Notes: a model not told the origin generated them from the letters alone. DNA of 64,000 nucleotides from CAZMRF01 sp964568735 (GCA_964568735.1 CAZMRF010000001.1:62001-126000); one strand, 5' to 3'; positions 7,701 through 17,283 are shown, numbered from the stretch's first letter. Numbers and translations: made by a program.

Positions 7701-10319
7701 TCAGGGGACGACCATGAATCCCGCCGGGGCAGCAGGGGCCATGCTGTCGGCGAGTGTGAAGGAGTACGGTGGATCATTGAGAACGTTCGGCGGTGAGTCG
7801 AGATCCGCGGCAGTGATCAGCACGTACACGGTGCTGCCGGAGGGAAACGCCGCGGGAGCCGGCGTGAAGGTTACGACGAACTCCTGAGAGGTCGTGCCCA
7901 CCTGGCTGATCTGAGGGCTGACGATCGTGTTAGGATCGGTCGCGATCGTGCCGGGATTGAGGCCGAGGCGCATCTGGATGGTGGCGCTGTCCACGCCCAG
8001 CCCGAAGTCCACGACGTGAGCCGAGACCGTAGCACCCGGGATCACTCCGAGGGCGCCGGGGGCGGGATTCTGCTGCGTCAGCACGGGCGCCTGCGGCTCG
8101 GATGAAACCCGCACGCGGAACCCGTTGTGCGACCAGCTCCCCATCACGTTCTGGTGCTGGTCCCGTTGCCGGACGCGCACGTAGTAGTCCCCGGGAGGGA
8201 GCGTGCTGATGTCAGGGAGGGTGTACCCTTGTGTCCCCGTGGTGATCTCGCCGCTTCCGAACCTCGGCCGCGAGCCATTGACGCTGTCGAAGGTGGGGAC
8301 GATGTCCACCTGCACCTCGAAGGCTCCCTGCGAGTCCGTGCCGGGATAGAGGACCGGGTCGAAGGCATTCAGAAGGGTGTCGGGGTCGACGATGGTCCAC
8401 GTGAACCCCGGCGTGCTGTCCCCGAGCGTGGCAGAGGGCTGGAAGGTGTAGGGCGGAGGAGCCACACCGGCCTCAAGCGCCCCCGCGTCCCGGATGGCGC
8501 CTCCCCCGAGGGGAACGGGCAGATCCACCCTGTTGGGGTCGGCCGGCTCTATGGCAGGGCTGCCGGCGCCCAGACGGAAGTCGTCCCCCGCGCTGTTGAC
8601 GAACAACGGATCGCAGGCGGGATTGGAGCTGCCGGTCGAGGTCAGCGCAACGGGGCAGTTCCTGGCAAACACTATTACATTCGCGTCCTGAGGGTAGGCC
8701 AGGATGACGTCATTGTTGTTGCTGAATAGGAAGTTGTCCTCGATAACGATGCCCGCGGCGGCGGAGAACTGCGCTGGAGGGCTGATGCGCGCATCTGAGA
8801 AATCCATCGCAATGTTGTTGTCCACGAAGATGTTGTTCCGGACCGTCGTGAACTTGGTGTGATGGCCGAAGCTGATCCCGTACTGGCACCTGACGAAAGT
8901 GTTGTTCTCGATATGGATTTTCCCCGAGCGGAGAAGCAGGAATCCCGCCCCGAATCCGGCCGATCCACTCACGTCGTAGACGAGGTTGTTTCGGGCCACG
9001 GCTGAGTCCGAGGAAAGGTAGAAGGCAACGGTCCCGGAAGAGGGCGCGCCGTTGTGAAAGACGTTGTCCTCGAGGAGGGCCCCCTCGTCGCCGCTGTTGT
9101 GGATCTGGATGGCCGTGTGCCCGTTGAAGTTCGAGAACTCGTTCCCGCGGATCTCCACGTGCCTGGAGCCTGCGACATCGATGTGATCGAACATCTCCGT
9201 GGCGAAGATGGAGTCCAGAATCCTGTTGCCTTCGCCGCCGCCCACGAGCTGAACGCCGGTGGCCGCGGCGTTGAAGGTGGCGGAGAAGGTGAGGTTGCGC
9301 AGCGTGATGAAATCGGCGTTGTTGATGTAGACGCCTACCTGGAGCCCGGAGCCCTTGATCTCGACGCCATCGATGGTCCAATAGGAGACGCGGGAAGGCG
9401 AGCCGATGAAGGCAATGGCTGAGAAGGGCTGGCTTCCGGCCGCGGGCCCCTCGATGGTGGCCAGCTCGCCCGGGAAGCTCCGGATGGTGATCGGATTGCC
9501 GGGAGTGCCGCTCCGGGCTCCCCCGCTTGGCACGATCCGCACATTCTCCCGGTAGGTTCCCGCTCTCAGGTTGAGGAAGTCCCCCGGAAAGAGATCCCGA
9601 ATCCCCCGGTTCACGGTCTTGAAGGGGCTGGCCTGGGTTCCGGTGTTGGTGTCAAGGCCCGTGGGGGAGACGAAGAGCTGCGTCGGGGCGGGGTTCAACG
9701 CGGGGAAGGCGAAACCGGGAATGGCGCCCGGGAGCGCGTCCGAGGCCGCGGCAAGGCCGTTCGGAGCGAGAGGGACCTGGTTCATCTTGAAGACGCCCGT
9801 AGAGAAGTTGGCCGGCGAGGCCGTCCAGGAGGCGTCGCCGTTCGCCTGCACCCGCATCCGCCAGTAGATCAGATTCGCCCGGCTGTCGATCGGAAGACGG
9901 TTCCCGGACGAGTTGCCGGTCGGAACGGTGGGGTTCCCGTAGCTGGTGGTCGTCGCCGCGTTCAGCGCCCCCTTGTCATTCGTCCCGCTCTCCCAGAACC
10001 AGAAGGGGCTGCCGAACCCGGGATCGTCGTCGACCTGGATCTGCCAGTTCGTCTGGCTCCCGGGGCCAGGGAAGACCCAGCTGAAGTCGGGGACCTTGTT
10101 CGTGAGGCGCAGATTGTTGACGACGCCGGCTACCCGCATCGTATTGGGATCGACGACGGGCTGCGCCCAAGCCGGAAAGCAGCCCGACGCTAGGAGCGTC
10201 AGGATCGCGAGGACTTGCAGGGTTCGATTGACGGCACCGGCTGGCGCGTCGTCCCGGTCGTGAGCGCGCGGACACTCCCGCCCACCCGAAAGCCGCGCCG
10301 ACCGCGAGCTACCCGACAT
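7701..10319 (-). CDS. Secreted right-handed parallel beta-helix protein (DUF1565/pectate-lyase-like fold)
   Basis: 872 residues from ATG 10319. This start has GGGAGGAGG directly upstream and lies about 25 nt after the predicted transcription start, which rules out the GTG at 10361. Signal sequence LQVLAILTLLASGCFPAWA. An Fn3-like domain comes first. A DUF1565 signature follows (FVSPTGLDTNTGTQASPFKT), then many Asn-rich beta-helix rungs such as RNNIFVDNNIAM and IENNTFVRCQYGI, and two further beta domains at the C-terminus. Parallel beta-helix proteins of this type include polysaccharide lyases, epimerases and surface adhesins. No lyase catalytic signature stands out. It heads the secreted-protein operon next to the exopolysaccharide genes, so action on or binding to that polymer is plausible but unproven. 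Confidence 0.78.
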   Translation of the reverse strand: MSGSSRSARLSGGRECPRAHDRDDAPAGAVNRTLQVLAILTLLASGCFPAWAQPVVDPNTMRVAGVVNNLRLTNKVPDFSWVFPGPGSQTNWQIQVDDDPGFGSPFWFWESGTNDKGALNAATTTSYGNPTVPTGNSSGNRLPIDSRANLIYWRMRVQANGDASWTASPANFSTGVFKMNQVPLAPNGLAAASDALPGAIPGFAFPALNPAPTQLFVSPTGLDTNTGTQASPFKTVNRGIRDLFPGDFLNLRAGTYRENVRIVPSGGARSGTPGNPITIRSFPGELATIEGPAAGSQPFSAIAFIGSPSRVSYWTIDGVEIKGSGLQVGVYINNADFITLRNLTFSATFNAAATGVQLVGGGEGNRILDSIFATEMFDHIDVAGSRHVEIRGNEFSNFNGHTAIQIHNSGDEGALLEDNVFHNGAPSSGTVAFYLSSDSAVARNNLVYDVSGSAGFGAGFLLLRSGKIHIENNTFVRCQYGISFGHHTKFTTVRNNIFVDNNIAMDFSDARISPPAQFSAAAGIVIEDNFLFSNNNDVILAYPQDANVIVFARNCPVALTSTGSSNPACDPLFVNSAGDDFRLGAGSPAIEPADPNRVDLPVPLGGGAIRDAGALEAGVAPPPYTFQPSATLGDSTPGFTWTIVDPDTLLNAFDPVLYPGTDSQGAFEVQVDIVPTFDSVNGSRPRFGSGEITTGTQGYTLPDISTLPPGDYYVRVRQRDQHQNVMGSWSHNGFRVRVSSEPQAPVLTQQNPAPGALGVIPGATVSAHVVDFGLGVDSATIQMRLGLNPGTIATDPNTIVSPQISQVGTTSQEFVVTFTPAPAAFPSGSTVYVLITAADLDSPPNVLNDPPYSFTLADSMAPAAPAGFMVVP

Positions 10320-10350
10320 CCTCCTCCCTGTGTCGGCCATAAGTCCTCTT

Positions 10351-10379
10351 ACCCTAGCCACTTAGCGCGACCCAGTCAA
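10351..10379 (-). promoter_or_regulatory. Predicted promoter of the beta-helix/cohesin/dockerin operon
   Basis: Minus strand TTGACT (10379-10374), 17-bp spacer, TAGGGT (10356-10351). The -10 box is weak (three of six consensus bases) but the spacing is ideal. It lies between the stop of the CapA-like gene and ATG 10319. Confidence 0.5.
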
Positions 10380-10448
10380 GGGGAAACAGCGCGACGGTCC
10401 CTTCGCACCGACTGGAGGCGCCACGGCCGTACCAGGGTTGCCCGTGCA

Positions 10449-11588
10449 TCAGCGGCCCGGCGCCCTGGAGCGCAATGCGCGGATCGCCAGGGCGAGATGT
10501 CGGGGACGGAGCCGGATGAGCCAACGCCCGAGGATCCCCAGGTGCCCCCGGCGGAGGTGGTGCACGAAGACCTCCCACTGGTGCGAAACGGTACGGCGCG
10601 AGGTGGAACCCGCGACTCCCCCGCTGAGCGACAGGTCACCCGAGAGCGGAGCGGAGATCTCCTCGAGGCGACTCAGGACCGCACGGGCGGAGTCCCCCTC
10701 CAGCGTCACGGGGAAGAGACCGCGGCCCGCAAGCGTCGCCCTGAGCTCCACGGAGGCCGCGCGCTTGCCTTCGAGCACGACGCGGAAGACGGCCGCCTCG
10801 CGGCGGATCTCCGCCGCGGAACGGTTCACGACGAATCCAGAAGCTGGATCGAAGAGGAACTCCCCCAGCGAGTAGGCGATCACCGCATCTCCGCGGCGCT
10901 CGACGCCCTGCATGACGTGAGGATGGTGGCCGAGAATGACGGAGGCCCCTCCCTCACAAATCCTCCGGGCCAGCGCCTGGTCCTCGGGGCGCGGATAGTC
11001 CGAGTACACCAGTCCAAAATGAAGCGAGACGATGACCGCGTCGCAGAGCCGGGCCAGCGCGCGGATGTCCTCCAGGATGAGCGACTCCCGCAGAGGCGCG
11101 GCCCCGGGGCGGTTCTCCGAGGCGGAGTGCCGCCCCTCGGCCGCGTAGGCCAGGAAGCCCGCCCGGAATCCGCCCCTCTCGATGACGACCGGAAGGCGCG
11201 CGCTGCGGAGATCCTCCCCCGCTCCGACGGCGAGGATCCCCTCGCCTCGCAGGGCGGCCAGCGTCGCTCGAAGCCCTTCAGGCCCGTAGTCCATGACGTG
11301 GTTGTTGGCGAGAGAGACGATCTCGAAGCCGGCGGCCGAAAGGCGCCGGGCGTGCCCGGGTGCGCCCGCGAAGCCCTCCCTCACCTCCGGGAGCGCGGGT
11401 CTGATCCCGTCCGGGACGAGCGGAGTCTCCAGGTTTGCGAAGAGCAGGTCGGCCCCTCGGAGTGAGGAGGCCGCGGCCGCGAAGGGATCCTCACCATGCG
11501 ACGGGGAGGCCGCTCGACGGAGGCTTCCGCCGAAGCCGATGTCGCCCACCGCATGGAGCGCCAGGCGGCGGGGCCCGCCGGTGCTCAT
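10449..11588 (-). CDS. CapA/PgsA-like metallophosphatase-fold protein
   Basis: 379 residues from ATG 11588, which overlaps the preceding glycosyltransferase stop (ATGA). It shows the full CapA pattern: HAVGDIGFGG near the N-terminus, FANLETPLV, SLANNHVMDYG, VSLHFGLVYSDYPRPEDQ, and VILGHHPHVMQGVE. The metal-binding Asp, Asn and His residues of this calcineurin-like family all appear present. Family members are needed for poly-gamma-glutamate or capsule production, but their exact reaction is unsettled. There is no signal peptide. It is the last gene of the exopolysaccharide operon, so a role in assembling or trimming that polymer is likely. Confidence 0.8.
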   Translation of the reverse strand: MSTGGPRRLALHAVGDIGFGGSLRRAASPSHGEDPFAAAASSLRGADLLFANLETPLVPDGIRPALPEVREGFAGAPGHARRLSAAGFEIVSLANNHVMDYGPEGLRATLAALRGEGILAVGAGEDLRSARLPVVIERGGFRAGFLAYAAEGRHSASENRPGAAPLRESLILEDIRALARLCDAVIVSLHFGLVYSDYPRPEDQALARRICEGGASVILGHHPHVMQGVERRGDAVIAYSLGEFLFDPASGFVVNRSAAEIRREAAVFRVVLEGKRAASVELRATLAGRGLFPVTLEGDSARAVLSRLEEISAPLSGDLSLSGGVAGSTSRRTVSHQWEVFVHHLRRGHLGILGRWLIRLRPRHLALAIRALRSRAPGR

Positions 11589-12691
11589 GCGGTCGCCGTC
11601 CGCCGTCCGGCTTCGAGCGAGCCCGCCCCCACCAGCGCGCGGTAGGCGTCGAGAAAACGGGCCATGTTCCTCTTCCATGATGCGGAGGCGACGATCTTCT
11701 CCCGGTTGACGCGGCGGGCCTCACGCCTCCACTCGAGGTCCTTCCACGCCGTGACGATCGCCCGCGCGTAGCCCTCCGTGTCGCGCGCCGGTACCAGGCG
11801 GCCACCCTCACCGTCGTGAATCCAGCAGCGGTTCGGCGCGTTGTCCGTCACGACGGGTACCACTCCGCAGGCCATCGCCTCGAGCAGCGACGACGAGGTC
11901 CCGTCGGTAGGCACCGCGGAGACGTAGAGGTGAGCGCTCCGGAGGAGCGAGGGCAGCTCGGCCCGGGCGACCGCGCCGAGGAACCGCACGGCGCCTTCGA
12001 GCCCGCCGCGGCGGCTCGCCGCTTCCAGCTCCTCGCGGGCTCCGCCCTCCCCCGCCAGCAGGTAGCGCACCTCCGGGACCTCCCGCCGAACCAGACGGAC
12101 CGCCTCCAGCAACGTCGCGAAGTTGTAGTAGCGCTCGAGCTGCCGGGTGCTGACCAGCGTGAGCGGAGGAGGCGGCATCTCGCCGGCGCTGAAGTGGTCG
12201 TCGTCGACCCCGCGAGGGAGCACCAGGATCTTCTCGCGGGCGGCTCCCAGTCGGACCAGGCTTTCGGCCATGGGAGGTGCCCAGGCATGGATGAGGTCGG
12301 CTCGCCGGGCCGCCCTGCGTGCGAAGACCCGGAAGAAGCCCGGCGTCTCGGGCGAGACGATGAACTGTCCCTGCGCCGCCAGCACCAGCGGATGGAATCC
12401 CGTCAGCGAGGCGCTGAACCCGTAGGAGACGACCCTGTAGGCGACCAGGAGATCCGGGGCGACGCGGCGCAAGGCGCGCTTCAGCGAGGGTACGCAAGCA
12501 AAGAAGGCAGCCCGTCCGCGCATCCCCCCGGCCGACACCCGGTGGAAGGTGACTCCCTCGACGTCGGCCGGTGCGCCGGGCAGCACGAGCGCATGGACCT
12601 CCACTCCCGGGCACGCGGCGAGCCAGGCGATCCACTCCCTGGTCCCGACGTAGGCCGTGTCACCGAAGAAGGCAATTCTCACTGGATGCAT
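11585..12691 (-). CDS. Glycosyltransferase family 4
   Basis: 368 residues from ATG 12691 (MHPVRIAFFGDTAYVG). The N-terminal Rossmann domain is degenerate, while the C-terminal half carries the GT-B nucleotide-sugar site: VSTRQLERYYNFATLLEAV, LLAGEGGAREELE, then the E-x7-E region in SSSLLEAMACGVVPVVTD. GT4 enzymes add sugars with retention of configuration on the cytoplasmic face. Transcribed after the initiating sugar-phosphate transferase with a 109-bp gap and overlapping the CapA-like gene. Donor and acceptor are unknown. Confidence 0.85.
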   Translation of the reverse strand: MHPVRIAFFGDTAYVGTREWIAWLAACPGVEVHALVLPGAPADVEGVTFHRVSAGGMRGRAAFFACVPSLKRALRRVAPDLLVAYRVVSYGFSASLTGFHPLVLAAQGQFIVSPETPGFFRVFARRAARRADLIHAWAPPMAESLVRLGAAREKILVLPRGVDDDHFSAGEMPPPPLTLVSTRQLERYYNFATLLEAVRLVRREVPEVRYLLAGEGGAREELEAASRRGGLEGAVRFLGAVARAELPSLLRSAHLYVSAVPTDGTSSSLLEAMACGVVPVVTDNAPNRCWIHDGEGGRLVPARDTEGYARAIVTAWKDLEWRREARRVNREKIVASASWKRNMARFLDAYRALVGAGSLEAGRRTATA

Positions 12692-12800
12692 GCTCCGAAA
12701 TGATCTGCCACGACTCGCTCCCGGAGGCGAAGCGCGGCCGGCTCGATCATGGTCTCCCCTCCCCACCTGGGCAACATTCCCGCGACTCCCGAACTTCCAT

Positions 12801-13580
12801 TCAGCTGCCGACCGTCGTCGTGCCGGCCTCGCGGTGGCGCGCGAAGAGATCCAGGAGCCCTTCGTCGCGGACGGGCGGAAGCGCGTGCTCCACCCTGGGC
12901 CTGCCCAGCAACAAGATGCGCGGCGCTCTCACGAGCACGAGGAGCACCGTTCTGAGAATAATCATCATGTCCCCCGCCACCGACCAATTGCGCACGTACT
13001 GAAGATCTACGGCGACCCTCCTGGGGAGCTGGTCGCGGAAATAGAACTCCTGGGGCTCCATGCCCTCCGGGATGATCTCATTCGTCATGTCGGGGAAGAC
13101 GAGGATCTGGAGAAGGCCCGTCAGCCCGGGGCGGGCCCGGAGGATCTCCCGGCGCACCGGCACGGGGTAGTGGAGGTCGAGAACCTCCGCCTCTTCGGGG
13201 CGAGGCCCCACGATGGACATCTCCCCGCGCAGGACGTTGAAGACCTGGGGAAGCTCGTCGAGCTTCGTGGTTCTCAGGAAGCGCCCCGGTCGTGTGATGC
13301 GCGCGTCGTCGGCTTCGGTGATCTTCGGCCCTCCGCCTCCAGAAGCCACGCGCATCGTCCTGAACTTCACGATCTCGAAGACGCTCCCCCGGTAGCCCGC
13401 CCTGCGCGCCCGGTACAAAATCGGACCCGGGGAGGAGAGGCGGACCGCCGCGGCCACGACCAGGAAGAGCGGGGCGAGGACAAACAGGGAGGGGACCGCG
13501 AGGACCAGATCGAACCATCGCTTGGCCGCTCCTCCTACGGGCCCTGCCTCGCCTTCCCCGGGCCCGGCGGGATCCGTCAT
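12801..13580 (-). CDS. Initiating undecaprenyl-phosphate sugar-1-phosphate transferase (short WcaJ/PglC type)
   Basis: 259 residues. One N-terminal hydrophobic segment (residues about 25-47), then the bacterial sugar-transferase domain with KFRTM (72-76), a TKLDELPQ motif, IVGPRPE and RPGLTGL. These are the hallmark motifs of polyprenol-phosphate phosphoglycosyltransferases, which load the first sugar onto undecaprenyl phosphate. It lacks the multi-pass N-terminal half of WcaJ/WbaP proteins and so resembles the minimal PglC form. ATG 13580 overlaps the previous stop as TGATG. It probably starts repeat-unit synthesis for this operon. The sugar specificity cannot be read from sequence. Confidence 0.88.
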   Translation of the reverse strand: MTDPAGPGEGEAGPVGGAAKRWFDLVLAVPSLFVLAPLFLVVAAAVRLSSPGPILYRARRAGYRGSVFEIVKFRTMRVASGGGGPKITEADDARITRPGRFLRTTKLDELPQVFNVLRGEMSIVGPRPEEAEVLDLHYPVPVRREILRARPGLTGLLQILVFPDMTNEIIPEGMEPQEFYFRDQLPRRVAVDLQYVRNWSVAGDMMIILRTVLLVLVRAPRILLLGRPRVEHALPPVRDEGLLDLFARHREAGTTTVGS

Positions 13581-14926
13581 CACGGCGCCCCCCCACCGCG
13601 AGCGGTCTGCGGCTCGCTTTCCCGAGCGGCGATCTCGGAGATGACGAAGCGGTACTTCCCCGAGGCGGCGCGCGGGATGCCGGGGATCTGCTCCCAGGAG
13701 ATCACGAAGCCGGGGTCGCCATGGCTCCGGATGGCGTTTTCCATCTTCGCCATCTCCGGAGCGGAAAGGGCGCCCGGAGGGGCGATCCGGATAAGGAGCT
13801 CGCTCCTGGAGCGCTGGATGACCTGGAACTCCCTGACGTTTCCCTGCCCGTAGAAGAGATGAGTGAAGAACTCGCCGTGGATCGAGCGTCCCGAGGGGGA
13901 GAGCACCAGGTCGCTCCTGCGGCCGATGACCTTCGCGATGAGCGGCAGCTGCCGGCCGCACGGGCAGCCGCCGCCCCCGGCATCCACGAGGTCGTCGTTC
14001 CGGTAGCGGATCAGGGGCATCGAGTAGTTCGTCAGCAGCGTGACCAGGAGCCGCCCCTCCGGGTCGGTTTCCACGATGACGTTCTCGGCATTGACGTGCC
14101 AGCCCGATCCCGAGCCGCACTCGTGCGCGATGACCCCCGCCTCGCGGCATCCGTAGCGATCCAGCACGGCGCAGCCGAAGGCGCTCGCGATGTCGCGGCG
14201 CACCTCCGGCATGAGCACTTCGGCCGAGCTCTCCACGGCCCGGAGGCGCGGCCCGCCGCCGCGGCGAAGCGCGTGGCGCGCCAGCAGGGCGAGCGATGAG
14301 GCGTACCCGACGAGCAGGACCCTGCCCGACTGATCGAGCTGCTCCAGGAAGCGATCCATGTCCTCCGCCGTCACCGAGAAGGCGTTGAGCCACTTGACGC
14401 CCAGCAGGGCATCCCTCAGCGCCCCCTTCCCGCGGTGGTGGCGGGAGTCCACGTCCGATCCCCACAGGTAGGCCAGCGGATCCCCGATCTCCCATCCGCA
14501 CCAGAGGAAGCCGCGGTACATCGCCGCCTGGTTGCGTCTCCAGTGTTCCGGGTCCTGAAGAAAGGTGAGAGGTGTCCCGGTCGACCCCCCGGTGGCGCTC
14601 TCGTAAGCCCCTCGCCGGGCGGCATCCTCCGATGCGAGCTCCGAGCGGCGGGCCCGGAGGCTCTCGCGCGAGAGAGGAGGGAGCGCGGCCAGGATCTCCC
14701 GAGGCGCCGCCGCGCGGGGATCGACCCCGAGCCTGCCGAAGAGATCGCGGTAGAAGGGGACGCGGGCGGCGGAATGCGCGAGGAGCGCCCCGAGGCGCAG
14801 ATCTTGATGCCGCCTGATCTCCTCCCCGCTCGACCACTCCGAGCGCTGGAGCGCGGCGAGCGCCCCGAGGACACCCCTCCGGCGCGTGCTCAGCCAGGCC
14901 CTGTGAGCGAGCCGGTTCAGGAACAA
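13580..14926 (-). CDS. CapK/phenylacetate-CoA-ligase-like adenylate-forming protein
   Basis: 448 residues. The adenylate-forming P-loop is present as TGGSTGTPLTF near residue 112, followed by a VLDRYGCREAG segment and a C-terminal GCPCGRQLPLI motif typical of the CapK/PaaK branch. Members in capsule loci are thought to activate an acid for transfer to the polysaccharide, although no coenzyme A chemistry has been shown for most. The start is a TTG at 14926 with GAGAGGA upstream. It lies between the DegT aminotransferase and the initiating transferase, fitting acylation of an amino sugar. Confidence 0.8.
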   Translation of the reverse strand: MFLNRLAHRAWLSTRRRGVLGALAALQRSEWSSGEEIRRHQDLRLGALLAHSAARVPFYRDLFGRLGVDPRAAAPREILAALPPLSRESLRARRSELASEDAARRGAYESATGGSTGTPLTFLQDPEHWRRNQAAMYRGFLWCGWEIGDPLAYLWGSDVDSRHHRGKGALRDALLGVKWLNAFSVTAEDMDRFLEQLDQSGRVLLVGYASSLALLARHALRRGGGPRLRAVESSAEVLMPEVRRDIASAFGCAVLDRYGCREAGVIAHECGSGSGWHVNAENVIVETDPEGRLLVTLLTNYSMPLIRYRNDDLVDAGGGGCPCGRQLPLIAKVIGRRSDLVLSPSGRSIHGEFFTHLFYGQGNVREFQVIQRSRSELLIRIAPPGALSAPEMAKMENAIRSHGDPGFVISWEQIPGIPRAASGKYRFVISEIAARESEPQTARGGGAP

Positions 14927-14971
14927 GAGTCCTCTCCATGGCAGCGGCGCCGGGATGCGCCCGCTCTTGTC

Positions 14972-16126
14972 TCAGCGCCGGTGGGTCCGGACCACGTCGC
15001 TGACGGCATCGATCACCTGCGCGACCTCCTCGTCCGTCATCGCCGAAAAGAGGGGAAGGCTGATGATCGTGCGGAAGACTTCGTCCGCCACCGGGAACTG
15101 CCCGGCGCTCAGGCCGAGGCGGCGCTGGTAGTGCGGATGCATGTGGAGCGGGATGAAGTGCACGCTCGTCCCTATGCCTCTTTCAGCCAGCTCCTTGATG
15201 AAGTCGCCCCTCCCGATGCGGAGCAGCGGCTCCTTGATCCGGATGATGTAGAGGTGCCAGGCGTGCTCGACGCCTGCTCTCGTGCCGGGCAGGGTGAGTG
15301 CCTCGAGCCGGCCGAAGGCCTCGTCGTAGGCAGCGACGATCTCCCGGCGGCGCCGCTGCATGCCCTCGAGGCGTTCGAGCTGCTTCAGGCCGATCGCGGC
15401 CGCCAGGTCCGGAAAGTTGTACTTGTAGCCGTGCTCCACGATCTCGTAGTACCAGGCGCCTCGGTCACGGTAGCGGCGCCAGCCGTCCCGGCTCATCCCG
15501 TGGTAGCCGATGGTGCGGACGCGCTCCCGGAGGCCGGGGTCCCGGCCCGTGATCATCCCGCCTTCCCCCGTCGTCAGGTTCTTCGTGGCGTAGAAGGAGA
15601 AGCAGGTGAGGTCGGAGATGGACCCGATCGTCCTTCCGTGGTAGGTGGAAGGGAGGGCATGGGCGGCATCCTCGATGACCTTCGCTCCCGCCTTCGAGGC
15701 GATCTGGAGGATCGGATCCATGTCGCAGGGATGGCCGGCGATGTGCACGGGGAGAATGGCCCGGGTGCGCGGGGTCACGGCCGCCTCCACGAGCGCGGGG
15801 TTCAGATTGAAGGTGTCCGGATCGATATCGACGAGGACGGGGATCGCCCTCGCCTGGAGGATCGACGCCGCCGTGGCCGTGAAGGTGTTCACGGTGGTGA
15901 TCACTTCGCAGCCCTCCCCCACCCCCGCCGCCTCGAGCGAGAGATGAAGGCCCGCCGTGCATGACGAGACGGCCACGGCCCAGGGGGCGTTGACGCTCTC
16001 GGCGAATGCCGCTTCGAACTGCTCGCTCCTCGGACCCGTGGTGATCCACCCCGACCTCAGCGCGGCCACGACCTCGGAGATCTCCGCCTCACCGATGTCG
16101 GGGCGGCAGAACGGAACGCTCTTCAT
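14972..16126 (-). CDS. DegT/DnrJ/EryC1/StrS sugar aminotransferase
   Basis: 384 residues, typical length for the family. The PLP lysine is K182 in CFSFYATKNLTTGEGG; IEDAAHALPS and the N-terminal PFCRPDIGEAE motif are also conserved. Family members transaminate 4-keto (or 3-keto) nucleotide sugars to amino sugars such as UDP-L-Ara4N or bacillosamine precursors. The 4,6-dehydratase at 28370-30241 would make a suitable keto-sugar substrate, so the two probably cooperate; that link is inference. ATG 16126 overlaps the stop of the neighbouring glycosyltransferase by 4 bp. Confidence 0.88.
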   Translation of the reverse strand: MKSVPFCRPDIGEAEISEVVAALRSGWITTGPRSEQFEAAFAESVNAPWAVAVSSCTAGLHLSLEAAGVGEGCEVITTVNTFTATAASILQARAIPVLVDIDPDTFNLNPALVEAAVTPRTRAILPVHIAGHPCDMDPILQIASKAGAKVIEDAAHALPSTYHGRTIGSISDLTCFSFYATKNLTTGEGGMITGRDPGLRERVRTIGYHGMSRDGWRRYRDRGAWYYEIVEHGYKYNFPDLAAAIGLKQLERLEGMQRRRREIVAAYDEAFGRLEALTLPGTRAGVEHAWHLYIIRIKEPLLRIGRGDFIKELAERGIGTSVHFIPLHMHPHYQRRLGLSAGQFPVADEVFRTIISLPLFSAMTDEEVAQVIDAVSDVVRTHRR

Positions 16127-17283
16127 GACGACAGGCTCCCTCCCTCGCTCTTCCTCTGATCCCAGTGGCGCTGGAGCGGTCCCCCCGAGGTGAGATCTTC
16201 ATAAAGCTGCTCGTGGCGCGTCACGAGATGATTCACTCCGAAGATGGCCATGACTCGCTCCCTTCCCGCCTCTCCCATCCGCCGGGCCTGTTCGCGATCC
16301 GAGCAGATCTTCACGACCGCGGTGGCGAGCGCCTCGGGGTTCCCCCGGGGCACGACGAGCCCCGTCCTGCCTTCGTCGATCACCTCCGGGTTGCCCCCGG
16401 CGTCGGAGACGACCACGGGCAGGCCCGTCGACATCCCCTCCAGCGCCGCGTTCGCGAACCCCTCGTTGAGCGAGGGCAGGACCAGGAGGTCCATGCCCGC
16501 GAGCACCGCGGGGATGTCGCGCCGGTCGCCCAGCAGGCTCACGTGGTCCGCGACGCCGCTCTCGGCCACGGCGCGCTCCAGCTCCGCCCGCTGGGGGCCC
16601 TCCCCTGCCATGACGATTCTCGCTCCGGGCAGCGACTCGACGATCCGCCGGGCCGCGCGGGCGAGGACGACCTGTCCCTTGTCGGGATGGAGGCGGCCGA
16701 CACAGCCCACGACAGGCCCCTGGGCGTCGCGGCTCCGGGCTCCCGAGCCGTTCCTGAAGGGGAACTTCGCCGTGTCGACCCCCCCGTAAATGATGCCGAT
16801 CCTCGAGGGATGCAACCGGTCCCTTTCGACGAGAATGCGCCGCACGGCCTCGCAGTTGACGAGGACCACGTCCGCCGCACGGTAGTAGAACCATCTCCCG
16901 GCATCGGCGCGAAGACTTTCAGGCCCGTACAGCCCCTGCTCGCAGACCACGAGGCGCAGCCGGCGCCGCATCAGCTTGAGCAGCGCTCCGTAGAGATTGC
17001 CGTGGAAGTGGAAGCCGTGGAGGATGCCGATGGAGCGCTCGTCGATCCACCGGGTCAGCGAGCGGAAGAAGCGCGCCGCCCGCACGGTGAAGAGGGAATC
17101 GAATCCCGCCTCCCGGATCTCGACCCCCAGCTCCTCCACGAGGGGCAGGAGGCCCCCCTCCTTCCTGAAGCAGAGCACGTAGGGGCGGAACTTCCGCCGA
17201 TCCATGCGCCTCAGGATCTCGAGGAGCTGCGTTTCGGTCCCGCCGCTCTTGAACGAGCTGACGATGTAGAGCACTCCGGTCAT
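16123..17283 (-). CDS. Glycosyltransferase family 4
   Basis: 386 residues. The GT-B N-terminal domain opens with VLYIVSSFKSGGTETQ, the glycine-rich loop seen in many GT4 enzymes. The C-terminal domain has VGCVGRLHPDKGQ, IVMAGEGPQRAELE, and the donor-site run VLPSLNEGFANAALEGM with the expected Glu pair. Cytoplasmic, membrane-associated sugar transfer in repeat-unit assembly is expected. It overlaps both neighbours by 4 bp, so translation is probably coupled. It is a close paralogue in layout of the GT4 at 18320-19471. Donor unknown. Confidence 0.87.
   Translation of the reverse strand: MTGVLYIVSSFKSGGTETQLLEILRRMDRRKFRPYVLCFRKEGGLLPLVEELGVEIREAGFDSLFTVRAARFFRSLTRWIDERSIGILHGFHFHGNLYGALLKLMRRRLRLVVCEQGLYGPESLRADAGRWFYYRAADVVLVNCEAVRRILVERDRLHPSRIGIIYGGVDTAKFPFRNGSGARSRDAQGPVVGCVGRLHPDKGQVVLARAARRIVESLPGARIVMAGEGPQRAELERAVAESGVADHVSLLGDRRDIPAVLAGMDLLVLPSLNEGFANAALEGMSTGLPVVVSDAGGNPEVIDEGRTGLVVPRGNPEALATAVVKICSDREQARRMGEAGRERVMAIFGVNHLVTRHEQLYEDLTSGGPLQRHWDQRKSEGGSLSS

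Noticed and set aside
12801..14939. One 712-codon frame joining the sugar transferase to upstream sequence
   Set aside because: The extra N-terminal part is out of frame with the CapK-like ligase that occupies the same DNA. The real start is ATG 13580, coupled by TGATG.
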